Assembly (NCBI GenBank): GCA_044226365.1 | Contig: JBGAHE010000001.1 | Coordinates: 101,884-165,883 of the forward strand | Direction of reading: 5' to 3' | DNA length: 64,000 bases | Source: JALHNI01 sp044226365 | GTDB lineage: Bacteria; Acidobacteriota; Terriglobia; Bryobacterales; Bryobacteraceae | Part shown: positions 44,382 to 58,549 of the stretch, piece after piece | How the letters are laid out: each line of letters begins with the position of its first letter | Position numbering within the stretch: position 1 is the stretch's first letter | Notes under the pieces: model-generated | The model's database searches: none | Told to the model about the DNA's origin: nothing | The model's input: only the letters and a program-made list of their open reading frames with translations | Program-made: the position numbers and the translations under genes

Positions 44382-46463
44382 CTAAGGCTCCAGGTTCAAG
44401 CCTTCCGGCAGACTGGCCGGCGGCACTTCAAACACCCGCGTCCCCCCGAACACCGCGCTCAACGCCGGATTCGGATCGGCGATCTGCTGCCCGCCCGATC
44501 CCAAAAACGCCATCGCTTGCCCAATCGTCGCCATCCCTACGGCCTGCATCGCGGGCGTGCCCCACGGGATCAGAAACGTATGCGGATCGGCTGGCGAATC
44601 CGGCGCCAATCGCCGCACCAGATCATGGCGGTACAGCGACGTCTGCTCCGTCATGCTCGCTGTCCGAATCAGTCGCGACGTCGACGGATTCACCGCCGTT
44701 CGGTCGCCGAACGCCATCTGGAACAGAATCCGCTTCAACCCCACGCCCGGCAGCGTCGCCGTCTTCAGGTGCCGCGCATAAAAGATTGGCGCCCCCGTCG
44801 TCTCCAGCCACTCCACCCGGTCCCAAAAATCCTGCAGCTCTCGCGCTCCCGCCACACTCAAGATGCTCACCGGCTGATTTCGCAGCGGCATCTGGTCGAC
44901 GAATCTCAGGCCGCGATTCAGCAGCACCGGCGATCTCACGCCCAAGGCCACCAGCGTCACCAACTGCAGCGTTGGCGACGGGCTCAACCGTCCCGTCTCC
45001 GTGCCCGAGCCCTCCGCTGCATTCAGCACCGCCGTGGTCACGTCCGGTTCCACCGCCATCAGCAAGGTCCCATACATCGCGCCCAGGCTCTGCCCCAGAA
45101 ACTGAATCGCCCCCGGATTCAGATCGCGCGTTCCATCGCCATCCACATCCACGCCCTCACGAATCGCGTGCACCAACTGCATCATGTCGACGGCCGTTTG
45201 CCGCACACAGTCGCGCACCACGATCGGCTTGCCCGCCGCCACGATCACGCAACCCTCCACCAGATCGATTGTTCCTGCCCCGTCCAGATCCCGGCCCCGC
45301 CCCGGCGCCGGCACTTCCATCACCGTCCCATTTGCTTGCGTGAACAGATAGCTCGAGTCGGGTCCGTACCCATGCCCCACCGCACTGATCGCCACCACGG
45401 CCAACCCCGCCGAGTTCGCCGCCGCGATCGCCGTTGGCATCCCCAGCCGGCTATCGCCAATGCCGTGCCCCGCCAGCAACACCGGGTAGCCTCCCGGCGG
45501 CGCGGGCGTCGCCGGCAGCCACACGTGTCCGTGAATCTCCTCCGTCGTCGTGGGCACCGGGGCCGTCTCCCCCGTCGGCGTCGTCGGGATCACGCCGCTC
45601 GCATCGGTGAACTTCGGCGACCGGTACGCGAAAAACGCGATCCGCCCCGTCGTCGAAAGCTGCCCCGGCTGCACCGGTAAAGGCTCGTCAGTGAAACGGC
45701 TGCTCCCACTCGTCCGCACCTGCTCCCGAAACACAATCCTCTGCACTCCGCTCGTCGCAAAGCCCGGCGTCGTCCGCCGGAAGCCCGTCGGCGTCAGTTG
45801 CACGATTCGGCGCGCATCTTCAAGAAACGCCGTGCTCGACATCGCCGTGAAAAGACTCGCGCCCACCACCCGCCGGCTGCTGAACGACGCCACTCGCCCG
45901 ATCGCCGCGCTCAAGTTCCGGCAATACTCGCCGCCGATCTGCCGCGCCAGGCAAGCCTCATACCCTTCATGCGCGCCCACCGCCGCGCCTGCCGCATCCC
46001 GAATCCCATCGGTCACCAGCACCACGTACTGCCGCCCGCCCTCCAGCACCTCATCCGGCTTCACGAACGCCGTGTTCGTCGCCGGGTCGTATCCATACTC
46101 GTTCACCGGCGTCAGCTTCCCCGCTGGATAAACGCCAAAGCGCCCCGGCACCGGATCCAGCCACGCCACCCAGATGTTGTCCCGCAGACTCTCCGGCTGA
46201 ATCGGCCCCGTAAACCGCACCGTGATCCGCGGATTCAGCCCAAACCCGTCATACTCGTTCAGCAGCGCCACCTCGCCGCAATCGCTTGACCGCGTCGTGC
46301 AATCGGGCTGCGGCAGATTCACCCGCCTCCCCGTCTTCTGCCGTTCGTCCCCCACCGTCAGATAGTCGGTCGGGAACGGACCCGTCGCCACATCGCGCGG
46401 GTCGAACGCCACCTTCGTCTGGGCCCACAAACTCGCCGCAAGAAACAACCAACACCAACGCAT
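44382..46463 (-). CDS. Secreted alpha/beta-hydrolase-like protein with calcium-type loops
   Basis: The 693-residue protein has a signal peptide (MRWCWLFLAASLWAQ). The N-terminal ~190 residues look like an Ig-like (Big_5/SbsA-type) domain (LNPRITVRFTGPIQPESLRDNIWV, YVVLVTDGIRDAAG). The central part holds PVLLAGHGIGDSR and the nucleophile elbow LGQSLGAMYGT, the GxSxG-like pattern of alpha/beta hydrolases. Two DxDGxG-type loops, RDLDGAGTIDLVEG and VDVDGDGTRDLNPG, resemble calcium-binding loops. It is probably an exported esterase or lipase; the substrate is unknown. It diverges from the hydrolase at 46497 across 33 bases. Confidence 0.7.
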   Translation of the reverse strand: MRWCWLFLAASLWAQTKVAFDPRDVATGPFPTDYLTVGDERQKTGRRVNLPQPDCTTRSSDCGEVALLNEYDGFGLNPRITVRFTGPIQPESLRDNIWVAWLDPVPGRFGVYPAGKLTPVNEYGYDPATNTAFVKPDEVLEGGRQYVVLVTDGIRDAAGAAVGAHEGYEACLARQIGGEYCRNLSAAIGRVASFSSRRVVGASLFTAMSSTAFLEDARRIVQLTPTGFRRTTPGFATSGVQRIVFREQVRTSGSSRFTDEPLPVQPGQLSTTGRIAFFAYRSPKFTDASGVIPTTPTGETAPVPTTTEEIHGHVWLPATPAPPGGYPVLLAGHGIGDSRLGMPTAIAAANSAGLAVVAISAVGHGYGPDSSYLFTQANGTVMEVPAPGRGRDLDGAGTIDLVEGCVIVAAGKPIVVRDCVRQTAVDMMQLVHAIREGVDVDGDGTRDLNPGAIQFLGQSLGAMYGTLLMAVEPDVTTAVLNAAEGSGTETGRLSPSPTLQLVTLVALGVRSPVLLNRGLRFVDQMPLRNQPVSILSVAGARELQDFWDRVEWLETTGAPIFYARHLKTATLPGVGLKRILFQMAFGDRTAVNPSTSRLIRTASMTEQTSLYRHDLVRRLAPDSPADPHTFLIPWGTPAMQAVGMATIGQAMAFLGSGGQQIADPNPALSAVFGGTRVFEVPPASLPEGLNLEP

Positions 46464-46496
46464 GACCGCTATTATCCGCTAGCATGAAATCCAGCC

Positions 46497-48191
46497 ATGC
46501 GTCTTGCCTTCGCTCTTCTCCCCCTGCTCTCCCTCGCGCAGGATTCGCGCAACACCCAACAGTTCCACACCGACACCCACTTCACCCCGCGGACCTACGC
46601 CACGCTCGACGCTTGGAAAGCCCACCGCGCCCATCTCCAAAAGCAGGTCCTCTCCGCTTCCGGACTCCTGCCCTTGCCCGAGCGCTGCCCGCTCAAACCC
46701 GACATCTTCGGCAAAGTCGAACGCAACGGCTATTCGATTGAGAAAGTTCTCATCCAAACCCTCCCCGGCTACTACCTCGGCGGCAACCTCTACCGCCCGC
46801 TCGGGCGCCCCGGCAAACACCCCGGCATCCTCTCGCCCCACGGCCACTGGACTTACGGCCGCCTCGAACACACCCCCAGCGGATCCATCCCGGCGCGCGC
46901 CATCAACCTCGCCCGCCAAGGCTACGTCGTCTTCACCTACGACATGGTCGGCTATAACGACACCACCCAAACGCCTCACGTCTTCGGCAGCCCGCGCGAA
47001 CAACTCTGGAGCTTCGGTCCTTTGGGCCTCCAACTCTGGAACTCGATTCGCGCCCTCGACTTCCTCGCCGGCCTTCCCGATGTCGATGCCGACCGCCTCG
47101 GTGCCACCGGCGCTTCCGGCGGCGCTACCCAAACCTTCCTCCTCACCGCCGTTGACGACCGCATCAAGGTCGCCGTCCCCGTCAACATGATCTCCGCCAT
47201 CATGCAAGGTGGCAGCCCCTGCGAGAACGCCCCCGGCCTCCGCTTCGATACCTTCAACGTCGAGTTCGGCGCCATGATCGCCCCGCGCCCGCTCCTGATG
47301 ATCTCCGCCACCGGCGATTGGACCCGCAACAATCCCCGCGAAGAAGTCCCCGCCGTCAAAAAGATCTACGACCTCTACGATGCCGCCGCCCTCCTCGAGT
47401 GGACCCAGATCGACGCCCCCCACAACTACAACCAGGCCAGCCGCGATGCCATGTATCCGTTCTTCGCCAAGCACCTGCTCAAAGTCTCGAACCCCGAAAC
47501 CTACCGGGAGAAGTCGATCAGCCCCGAAGGCCTGGCCGACATGTTGGTGCTTCACAAGCGCACCCTGCCGCCCGGCGCGCTCACCCATCCGCAGCTCTTC
47601 GAGCAGTGGGTCGCCGCCGCCAAGCGACAACTTCAGCCCTCGCGGGAACGCCTGCAACTGGTCTTTGGCTTAGATACCGCCAGCAAGGTGGAAAGCAAAA
47701 TGGAAGGCGAACTCACTGTGCTCTCGCGCGTCGGCCAAGGTGACCGCGTCACCGCTCTCGCCACCGGCCCCAACCCCCACACCATCGTCGTCCACCCGCT
47801 CGGTGCCACGGAAGCGACCAAGCCCGCGGAACCCGCCCTGCTGCTCACCGTCTTTCAAACCGGCCGCAGCAAGGCTCGTCGCGGGCCTCCCAAGAAATAT
47901 CATTTGACGTTCAATCGCCCCGACGATGCCAACCGCGTTCAGGACATCGTCACCGCCATCAACTATCTGCAAGCTCAGGGCTCATCCCCCATCACCCTGA
48001 AGTGCACTGAGACGGCGGCTATCTGGTGTACCTTCGCCGCTGCCCTTTCGCCGGTGAAGGTCAAGCTCGATGCCCCCCTCGGCAAGTTCCAGGGCACCGA
48101 CCAACAGTTTCTCGACGAATTTTTCGTCCCCGGCATCCAGCGCGCCGGCGGACTCTCAGCCGCGTTGAGCCTGGCTCAACAGGCCCGTTAG
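46497..48191 (+). CDS. Secreted alpha/beta hydrolase (acetyl-xylan-esterase-like)
   Basis: The 564-residue protein has a short signal peptide (MRLAFALLPLLSLAQ). The catalytic domain shows GYYLGGNLYRP, HPGILSPHGHWTYG, GYVVFTYDMVGYNDT, the nucleophile elbow LGATGASGGATQTF, and a late HNYNQASRDAMYPFF with the likely histidine. This is the layout of the dienelactone hydrolase / acetyl-xylan esterase group (AXE1, Abhydrolase_7). A second, less conserved part follows to residue 564. It is likely periplasmic or secreted and may remove acyl groups from plant polysaccharides (inference). Confidence 0.8.
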   Translation: MRLAFALLPLLSLAQDSRNTQQFHTDTHFTPRTYATLDAWKAHRAHLQKQVLSASGLLPLPERCPLKPDIFGKVERNGYSIEKVLIQTLPGYYLGGNLYRPLGRPGKHPGILSPHGHWTYGRLEHTPSGSIPARAINLARQGYVVFTYDMVGYNDTTQTPHVFGSPREQLWSFGPLGLQLWNSIRALDFLAGLPDVDADRLGATGASGGATQTFLLTAVDDRIKVAVPVNMISAIMQGGSPCENAPGLRFDTFNVEFGAMIAPRPLLMISATGDWTRNNPREEVPAVKKIYDLYDAAALLEWTQIDAPHNYNQASRDAMYPFFAKHLLKVSNPETYREKSISPEGLADMLVLHKRTLPPGALTHPQLFEQWVAAAKRQLQPSRERLQLVFGLDTASKVESKMEGELTVLSRVGQGDRVTALATGPNPHTIVVHPLGATEATKPAEPALLLTVFQTGRSKARRGPPKKYHLTFNRPDDANRVQDIVTAINYLQAQGSSPITLKCTETAAIWCTFAAALSPVKVKLDAPLGKFQGTDQQFLDEFFVPGIQRAGGLSAALSLAQQAR

Positions 48192-48195
48192 GCTC

Positions 48196-48435
48196 TTACC
48201 AGAGCACCCTGAGAATCGTATCGCGCCGGCGTAAACCACTCCGCATTTCCGCGGAGAGCTTCACGGCTCGTACCGACAGCAGCGCGGCAATCCCCGTGCT
48301 TCCCAACGCAAACCACTGCAGGCGATTCAGCCCGCTGGCCCCCACGTACTCCAGACCCAGCGAAACCAGCACGACAAGGTTCAGTACTAAGACGATCAGC
48401 AAGATCAGCGGCAGTCCTTTTTCCCGAATGTCCAT
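48196..48435 (-). CDS. Small two-span membrane protein
   Basis: The 79-residue protein starts at ATG 48435 with a GAGGA ribosome site at good spacing. Two hydrophobic spans, LPLILLIVLVLNLVVLVSLGL and LQWFALGSTGIAALLSVRAV, are followed by a basic end (EMRSGLRRRDTILRVLW). The family is unknown. It converges on the hydrolase gene with a four-base gap and diverges from the second PSD1 gene. Confidence 0.62.
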   Translation of the reverse strand: MDIREKGLPLILLIVLVLNLVVLVSLGLEYVGASGLNRLQWFALGSTGIAALLSVRAVKLSAEMRSGLRRRDTILRVLW

Positions 48436-48522
48436 TCCAGTTTTCCTCTGAGTACTTGTCGGTCGCGCGTCCCTGGAACTTTAGCGAAATCAAGACCATT
48501 ACGTTCCGCCGCCAAGTTCGAT

Positions 48523-51065
<2,543 letters not shown>

Positions 51066-51069
<4 letters not shown>

Positions 51070-54000
51070 AACGCCTGGCCGATGCTGAAGAAAAAGCCGC
51101 CGATCGATTCGCCCGGCTTCCGGTCCAGCTTGAACCCGTAGTCCAGCCGGATCAGGAAGTACGGCGTCCGGATGCGTAAGCCCGCGCCCGCCACCTTGCG
51201 AATGTCGCCAAAGCTCAAGTCGCTCACCTTCGTGTAGACGTTCCCGATATCGGAGAAGCCCACGCCGTCAAAGATGCTGAACAGCGGGAACCGCAGTTCG
51301 TTGTTGATCAACAGCACCGCATTGCCGCCCGCCGGATCGCCCAGGAAATCCTTCGGCCCCAGCGTATTCTGCGCAAAGCCGCGCAACGTCGTGCCGCCGC
51401 CCGCAAAGAAGCGTTCGCTCAACGTTACGTCCTGGCCGCCCAGTCCGCGCGCCAAACCCACGCGCGCCGCGCCCGCGTACACCAGCCGCGGCTTCTTCAC
51501 GCCGCCGCTCCAGGGAATCTCGCTCGGCTTGCTCAGCGCGTGATACTTGAAGAACTGTCCGAAATAACGGATAAACCGCACGTCGGACCCCAACGCCTCC
51601 GGCGCCCATTCAAACGCGTTCGAGATAAACGACCCGCGCGTCGCATCTAAAACGTCATCGCGCGACTCGCGATTCATCGTGAACGTCAACGGCGCCACCA
51701 CCAGCCGCACATCGAACGGCAGGAACTCATCCGGCACCTTCTCGTACGTGTGCACCCGCTCCATCCGGTAGCCGTAATTCACCAGATACAGCTTCTTGAA
51801 TCGGATTTCCTGCTGCGCGCTGGCGCCGATCCGGTCGGTAATAAACGTCGGCAACAAGGAACGGTTCGCGAAGCTCGACACAATGCTCTGCACCGGGAAC
51901 CGCTGCAACAACGGCTGGCTGAAGAACACGCGCGCCTCGCGGAAATCGCTGTCGTAGCGCAGCCGCCCGCCGATCGCCCGCGCCGAACCCAGCGAGTTAC
52001 GATTCGTAAAGTCGATCACCGCCCCCGGCCCGCGGTCGGTGTCATAGTAAGCGCCGTAGCGGACTTCGAACGGCTGCACCTCCCGCAGCTTCGCCCGCAG
52101 CACCATCGGCCGGATGCCCGCCGTATTCACATCGCCCACCGGCACCCGCTCCAGATCCACCAGCGAATAGGCGCCCGTGCTGTAGAGGTTCCGCCGCGCT
52201 TCGGCCAGCTTGCCCGGTTCCAGCGCCTGTCCTGGCTTCAGCCCGATCTGGCTCCGCACCAGCTTCTCGCTGGTCGCGTCGTTGCCCTCCACCTCGATCT
52301 TCTCGACAACCTCTTTCGGACCCTCGGTCACGCGATAGGTCACGTCTACCTTGCCGTCGCGCCGCTCCACCTTGGCTTCCACCTGCGCATCGTGGAAACC
52401 CGCCGAAGTGTAGAGGTCGCGAATCCGGTCGATCGAGATCTGCCGCAGCGGCAGCTCGTACGGCGTATCCACCCGCAGCTCCGACGACTCCTGCAGCTTC
52501 TCCATGTCGAGCGCCGTGTTCCCGGTGAACTGCACGCTCGCCACCTGATAGCGCGTCCCCTCGCTCACCGGAATCTGCACCGTCGCCTTGCCCGTCTCGC
52601 GATCCAGCACCGGCCGCGGCGCCTGAATCTGGGCATCCAAAAAGCCCCGCTCGCGATAGTACGCCTGCAACACGGACCGTACCTTCGTCGCATCCAGATA
52701 CGGCGCCACCTTCAGCTCCCGCCGGTTCAGCACCTTGCGCAGTTCGCTTTCCTTCACGCCGCTGGCGCCCGGAAACTCCAGCGACGGCTTGCCGAACTTT
52801 ACGCCCGGTTGCACATCGAACGTCACCAGCTTCCGGTCCGTCGACGTCACCTTCGGCTCAATCTTCGCTTCCAGATACCCTTCGCCGATCAGCGCCGTTT
52901 GCATCGCCCGCGTTGCATCGTCCACGCGCTGCGCGTCGAACACGCCGTCACGCCAGATGTCCCGCACCTGGTTGCGCACCTTGCGGCTGGGATTCCAACC
53001 CTCATAAGCAAACGCCACGCGCGGCCCCGGCTCAATCTGCAGCGCCAGATCCACCGTCGCGTCCTTCACCTCCCGCTGCACGCGCACCCGCGCTTCCAGC
53101 AGGTTCTCGTCGCGATGCAGCTTTTCCAGCCGATCCATCCCCTTGCGGACTTCGAAGAAGTCGTACTTCTTTCCCGGCTTGTTCTTAAACTTGTCCCGCA
53201 GCTTCTGCTCCGGAATCGGACCGCCGCTCGGCATATCCACTTTGCCGATCGTCCGCTTGCTCACCGTGCTCGACGAACGCTTCGGCGCCGGAATGCCGCC
53301 AAAGCGCAGGTCATGCCGGAACTCGAAGCGATACGTGTTGTCGATCTGCTTAATGCCCCGCGTCGTGAACCGCTTCGTAATGTCGTACTCGGCCACGTAG
53401 ATCTGATCGCCGCCGTTCGCCAGGTTCATCGAATAGATCAGCCGCGCTGCCGGCGACAGATCCTGCCCGATCGTCAAGCGCGCCGTCGGATTGCTCTCGT
53501 TCGCAATCAGGTCCGGCTCCACCCGCACCGTACTGATGCCCGTCGCCTTCTCCAATTGCCGCGTAAACCGGCTGCCGAAGCTGCCTGCGAAATAGGAAAG
53601 CGCCTGCCGGCCCGCCAGCGTCGCCGTATCCGTATTCTTGTAATCCTCCGGCGACTTGCCGGTAATCAGCATCGCCAGAATCGATTGCTCGTCCATCGGC
53701 GGATCGGACGTCAACGTCGTCGAAATCCGTTCCGCTCCGCCGCCCGCAATCAGCAGCGTAATGTCCGTGTTCGAAACCTTCGTCCGCGCCAGAATGTCGA
53801 ACGTCGGCTCAATCTTCTGATCGTTCGTAAACGTCACATTGCCGCGCTCGATCGCATACGAGCGTTCGTTGAAGTAAAGCTCGCCGCCTTCTTCAAATGT
53901 CACCCGGCCCAGCAGCGCCGGCCGGTAATAGTTGCCCGCCAGCCGCACATCCAAATTCAAACCGGCCTTCGCCAGGTTGTTGTTGATCAACAGCGGAGAC

Positions 54001-57000
54001 TCCGTCTTCACCGCCACGTTGAACTGCGTCTGCTCCAAATACCGGTTGCGCTCTTCCGGGAATAAATCGTCCGCCGGCTGCGAGTTCAGCATCGAAAGCA
54101 GATTGCCTTCGATCGTCACCAACTCGCGGAACGAACCTTCCTGCACGTTCACCGCGCCGCCCACGACAATCGCCGGGCCTGTCTGCTTCACCGTTAAGTT
54201 TGCATCGGACAACGTGCGCAACCCGCCCGGATAGTCCAGGTAGACACTCTTGGCATCGAGCGCCAGGTTGATGTCCTTCAAGTCGCCGCCGCTGAACTTC
54301 AACCCGCCCTTCCCGCTCAGCGTGCCGCCGTTCAATTGGCCATCCAGCCGCGTAATCGTCAACTGATCGCCCGTCAGGTTGATGCGCGCATTCACGCTCT
54401 CGGCCGCAATCCGCGGCTCCGTCAACTGAATCTGCGCATCGGTCAACTCCACAAAGCCCGCGGCCTTCAGATTCTTCGCCGGCCCATACGCCGACAACTG
54501 AATCCGCGCCGGACCCCGCATCCGCGCTGGCGCCATCAGCGTCGATAGCACTCCGGTCTCGATGTTGCCCGCCAGCCGCACGCCCACCTGATAGTCGCCC
54601 GTCAGTTGCGCCCGGCCCCGCAACGCCAAGTCCGTCCCCGGCCCCGCCAGCGTCACCTTCTCGATGCGCGCCAACCCATTTGCCACCGTCACTGACGACG
54701 TCCCCGACTGCGCGAGAATCACATCGCCCACCTTCAGCCGCATCTCGTCGATCGTCGCGCGCGCCGTCAGTGCCGTAATCTCCGCTCGCGGCGCTTCGGC
54801 TTCCAGATGCGCCGTCATCGTGCCGCTCGTGTTTGCCGGTACGCCTTCAATCGACGCTATGTCCAGGCCCTTGGCCTCGGCCGTCAACTTCGCCGCACCT
54901 TGCTTGCGCGGAAACTCCACCGGCAAACCCGTCGGCAGTAACCCCAACGGGAACTCGCCACTCGCCGTCAATTGCGCCTTCGCCCACGTGCCGCTCAACC
55001 GCTCGAGCACCACGGTCCCGTCTTTCACCTGCGCCGCCAGTTGCAGATCCGACAGCGGATTCAGACCCTTCGGAATGATCGTGCCATCCTTCAGCGCTAC
55101 CGTGGCGGTCGGTTCAATCCGCTTCAGATTGCCGCGCACTTCCGCATCCAGTGTCAGCTTGCCGCTCGCGCCCACCGGCTGCTCCCACTCGGGCACATAC
55201 TTGGGCGCCTCGGCCAGATCCACCTCGCCGGTCACCTTCAGCGACCCCGCCGTTGACTTCGGGTCCAGTGGTAAGCTGCCCTCCATCGCCAAATGCGACG
55301 CGCCCGTCACCACCCGCGCCTGCTTCACCGCCAGCGTCTCGTTCGCGAACTCCGCCAGAATCGGCCCGTCCGTCGTCACCGCCTGCTGATTCCACTTCAG
55401 GCCCACGGGCTCGAGCGTTAAGCTCGCCGTGCCCTTCTCCCAACGTTCGATTTCGCCTTTACCTTCGAGCGTCGCCTTCAGCGCGCCTTCCAGCGGCAGG
55501 CCCTCGGGCAGCGGCAATTCGCTCAGCTTGGTGCCATCGGCCTTCACCGTGAACGTCGTGGCATAGGGCGCATCCACGCCCACGCGCGCCGTCGCCGTGG
55601 CTTGATACTTCGGTGCTGCCGCCGTCAGGTCCGCCTGATGGTCGCGCACCGCCGCCGTCAGCGACAGATCGCCATAGAGCGCTCCATCCACGGTGATCGC
55701 CGTGCCGTTCACCTTCGCCTCGAGCTGCGGATTCGCCACCGTCCCCGCGCCCTTCGCGCTCAGCGCCAGCGTCCCGCGCACTGCCTGCGGCACTTGCAAC
55801 TGCGTCAACTCCACCTTCGGCGCTTCCACTTCGAGCGTGTAAGCCTCCGTCTTCACCTGATACGTGCCCGACGCCTGCAACGTCTTCGCCGGCACCCGCA
55901 ATTCCGTGACGCGGAGCAGATTCTCGGCAAAGTCCGCTTTCGCCTCCACGCCGCCCAACGGTTCGGAGTATGCGGTCACTCCCGTCCCGGTCACTTCCAC
56001 GTGCGCCGTCGGCGCGTCGGTGGTCCCTGCCGCCTGCACCTCCGCCGCGATCGCCCCGGTGGCCACCACGTCCGCACCCAGGCTCGCCAGCATCGTCTCG
56101 ATCCGCACGTTCTCCGTGCGCGCCGACGCCTGCAGCGCCTTCGTATCCAGGTTCACCGAACCCTCACCCAACAGCTTCTGACCCTGCCAACGCGCCTCGA
56201 GACCGCTCGCGGTCACCACCTGCTGGGCATACGTCACCCCGACGTTCAACGCCGCGCCCTGCACCTGATTCGCGCGCAGATCTTCGCCCGTCACTGCTGC
56301 CTCTACCGTCGGCGATTTCACCGTCCCGCCAATCGTCGCGGCTACCGCCAACCGGCCGTCCACGCCCGTCAGCTTCGTCGCCTGAAACAGATTCATCTGC
56401 CGCGCGACCTCCGCCAACTGATCCGTCCCCGCCGTCAGTGTTCCGCTCAGATTCTGCCGGTTCGCCACGTACACCGTGCCCGAAGCCTCGGTCCCCAACG
56501 CCTTCACCGAACGAATCTCCGCCTTCACCTGATCCAGCCGCCCGCTCACCGCGATCTCCGCCGCGAGCGGCAACCGGTTCAGTGACGGGTCACCCTGGGT
56601 CGGCGTCGCGCGCAGCAAGCCGCTAAAGGTTGCGCGCTCCACGTCCATCGCGGGCCAATCCGCCTTCGCCGTCACGCTCACTTGCGCCGCTGGCTTCACT
56701 TCGCCCTTCAGGAATCGCTCGATCGCCACGCGATCCACCCGTGCCGACGCCGTGCTGTCGCCCTTTTCGAGCGCCACATCCGCCGTCGCGTTCACCGTCC
56801 CGTATGGCGACTGAATGGTCGACTCCGACAACTTCGCCCGCTTCGTCTCGCCGTCGTAGGCCGCCTTCGCCGCCAGGTTCACGCCGGCGAATTCTTCGAA
56901 CTCCAGATTCTCGCCTGTCAGTTCGCCCGCCGCCTTCAGTTTGTCGAATGCGCCTTGCGCCGTCGCCGTCAGCTTCACCATCCCGCCCACGCGCTCCGGG

Positions 57001-57794
57001 CGTCCCGCGAACTGCGCCAGCGGCCCCAGATCCAGCGTCGACGTCACCCGTCCATCCGGGGTATCGAAGTTCTCCAGCCGTCCCGCCGCTTCCACGCGGG
57101 ACTCGCCGCTCGCCAATACGAATTGCTCCACGGCGAACGCATTCTTCTCGAGCGTTCCGCGCAACGAAAGCGTCTCCACCGGCAGCGTCCGCCCCTGATA
57201 GATCACTTCGCTCGTCTTCGACGTCGCCACCTGAATCGCGTGATTGCGCGTCACCGGCGAACCGGTCATCGTCAGCGTCCACGGCTCCAGCGTCACCCGT
57301 ACCTCGTGCTGCCGATCGTCCACCACCAGCGACGCATCGCGCGCCATTAGACTACGAATCAGGAAATCGGCCCGCGGCCCCGTGCTCTTCGGCGGATTCG
57401 GCACATTCGTTCGCCCTTCAGCGTCGATCGCCACCTGAACCTTCGCCCCCGTCAGCGAAGCCGAGTCGACATCCAGGCTCAAGGTCGAAATGGCGTGCCA
57501 GTTCAGCACCACCTCCGCCCGCTCAATCGTCGCGATCGGCGGCAACGCCGCTGGCGCGTCGCTCGCGCGCAGCACCACGTCGCTCAGGCCGGCCCGCAGA
57601 CCAAAAAGGTCATAATCGAGCCGGCCTCGTTCTAAGAGAATGTTTTGTGCTTTTAACCCTTGGCGCAAACGCTCGAGCGCGGCCTCGCGCGCCCAGTCCG
57701 TCTGCAACAACCACGTCCCGAAGGCCAGCAGCAAAAAAAGCCCGCCGGCGGCGATCGCGGTATTCCGCGCGGCTCGACTACGAATGATCGCCAT
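51066..57794 (-). CDS. TamB-like / Omp85 (BamA/TamA-type) fusion protein
   Basis: A single open frame of 2242 residues joins two proteins that are usually separate. Residues 11-29 form a signal anchor (TAIAAGGLFLLLAFGTWLL). Up to about 1260 lies an AsmA/TamB-like beta-rich region, and about 1260-1498 is a DUF490/TamB C-terminal domain (GRVTFEEGGELYFNERSY, ERGNVTFTND, DEQSILAMLITGKS). After a linker (about 1499-1525) come five POTRA-like units (to about 1905) and an Omp85 barrel with the conserved TLRGF near 2137-2140 and a terminal phenylalanine (IGQAF). TamB and TamA normally interact to build outer-membrane proteins or move lipids; here they would be one chain spanning both membranes. A TPR gene precedes it by 11 bases. 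Confidence 0.88.
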
Positions 57795-57805
57795 CTACCG
57801 GCAGT

Positions 57806-58399
57806 TTACCTTGCCGTCCGTAAAATCGATTGCACGCGGTCCGCCTCCGGCGCCTTGTTCGCCAGCTTCATGAACTTCTGAAAGTGCTCGATCATCTTGT
57901 CCGGACGCTTCAGCGAGTTATAGGACAAACCCGCGTAGTAATGCGCATAAGCATTGCGATCGTCCTTCGCCGTCGCCTGTTCCAGGTCCTGTACCGCGCC
58001 CTTGAAGTCGCGCTGCCCGGCCTTGATCACGCCACGCACGTAGGCAAGATTTGCACTGTCCTTGTCGATCTTTGCCGCCTCTTCCACTAACTGGCGAGCT
58101 TCGTCGAAATTCTTCTCATGCGCCGCTGCTTCCGCCAGGCCCAACGGCGGATCCACGCTGTCCGGATTCAGCGTCGCCGCTTTCCGCAGCACTTCCTGCG
58201 CTTCGCCCACCTTATTCAGGCGCAACAGCGTCATGCCTAAGGCATACTGCGTCTGCCAGTTATCGCCCTGCGCGCTAACTTCTTCCCGCAGAGCATTTTC
58301 CGCCTCCGCAAATTGATTCGCCTGATACAGGTCCGTCCCGCGCGATGCCCACATCGTCACCGCACTCGCCATCGTCAGCAGCAAGGTTTGCATTCTCAT
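57806..58399 (-). CDS. TPR-repeat periplasmic protein
   Basis: The ATG at 58399, with AGAAG upstream, gives 197 residues starting with a signal peptide (MRMQTLLLTMASAVTMWA). About four tetratricopeptide repeats follow (DLYQANQFAEAENALREEV, QYALGMTLLRLNKVGEAQEVLRKAATLNPDS, LAYVRGVIKAGQRDFKGAVQDLEQA, AHYYAGLSYNSLKRPDKMIEHFQKFM). It is probably periplasmic and forms an operon with the TamB-Omp85 fusion gene 11 bases downstream, so it may be an accessory factor for that machine, in the way BamD-like TPR lipoproteins serve BamA (inference; no lipobox is seen). Confidence 0.8.
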   Translation of the reverse strand: MRMQTLLLTMASAVTMWASRGTDLYQANQFAEAENALREEVSAQGDNWQTQYALGMTLLRLNKVGEAQEVLRKAATLNPDSVDPPLGLAEAAAHEKNFDEARQLVEEAAKIDKDSANLAYVRGVIKAGQRDFKGAVQDLEQATAKDDRNAYAHYYAGLSYNSLKRPDKMIEHFQKFMKLANKAPEADRVQSILRTAR

Positions 58400-58491
58400 A
58401 ACGTTTCTTCTGACGCTGCCGCCCGTCGGGGCGTTTCGGAAACCGCAGCGCCGTTTCACCACTGCACGTCAGGGGCCGTTGCGCTCAACCT

Positions 58492-58519
58492 CTTGCCCTC
58501 CGAAAGACCATTGCTATAC
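58492..58519 (+). promoter_or_regulatory. Sigma-70-type promoter for the ATP-grasp operon
   Basis: TTGCCC (58492-58497) and TATACT (58514-58519) are spaced by 16 bases and lie 30 bases before the ATG of the ATP-grasp gene, within the 150-base divergent gap to the TPR gene. Confidence 0.6.
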
Positions 58520-58549
58520 TGAAACATCTTGATTCCGAAACTCTAAACG

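Noticed and set aside
51750..54065. Long plus-strand open frame (771 codons) opposite the TamB-Omp85 gene
   Set aside because: Arginine/histidine/leucine-rich, no recognisable domain, entirely antisense to a well-supported gene; a typical high-GC shadow.
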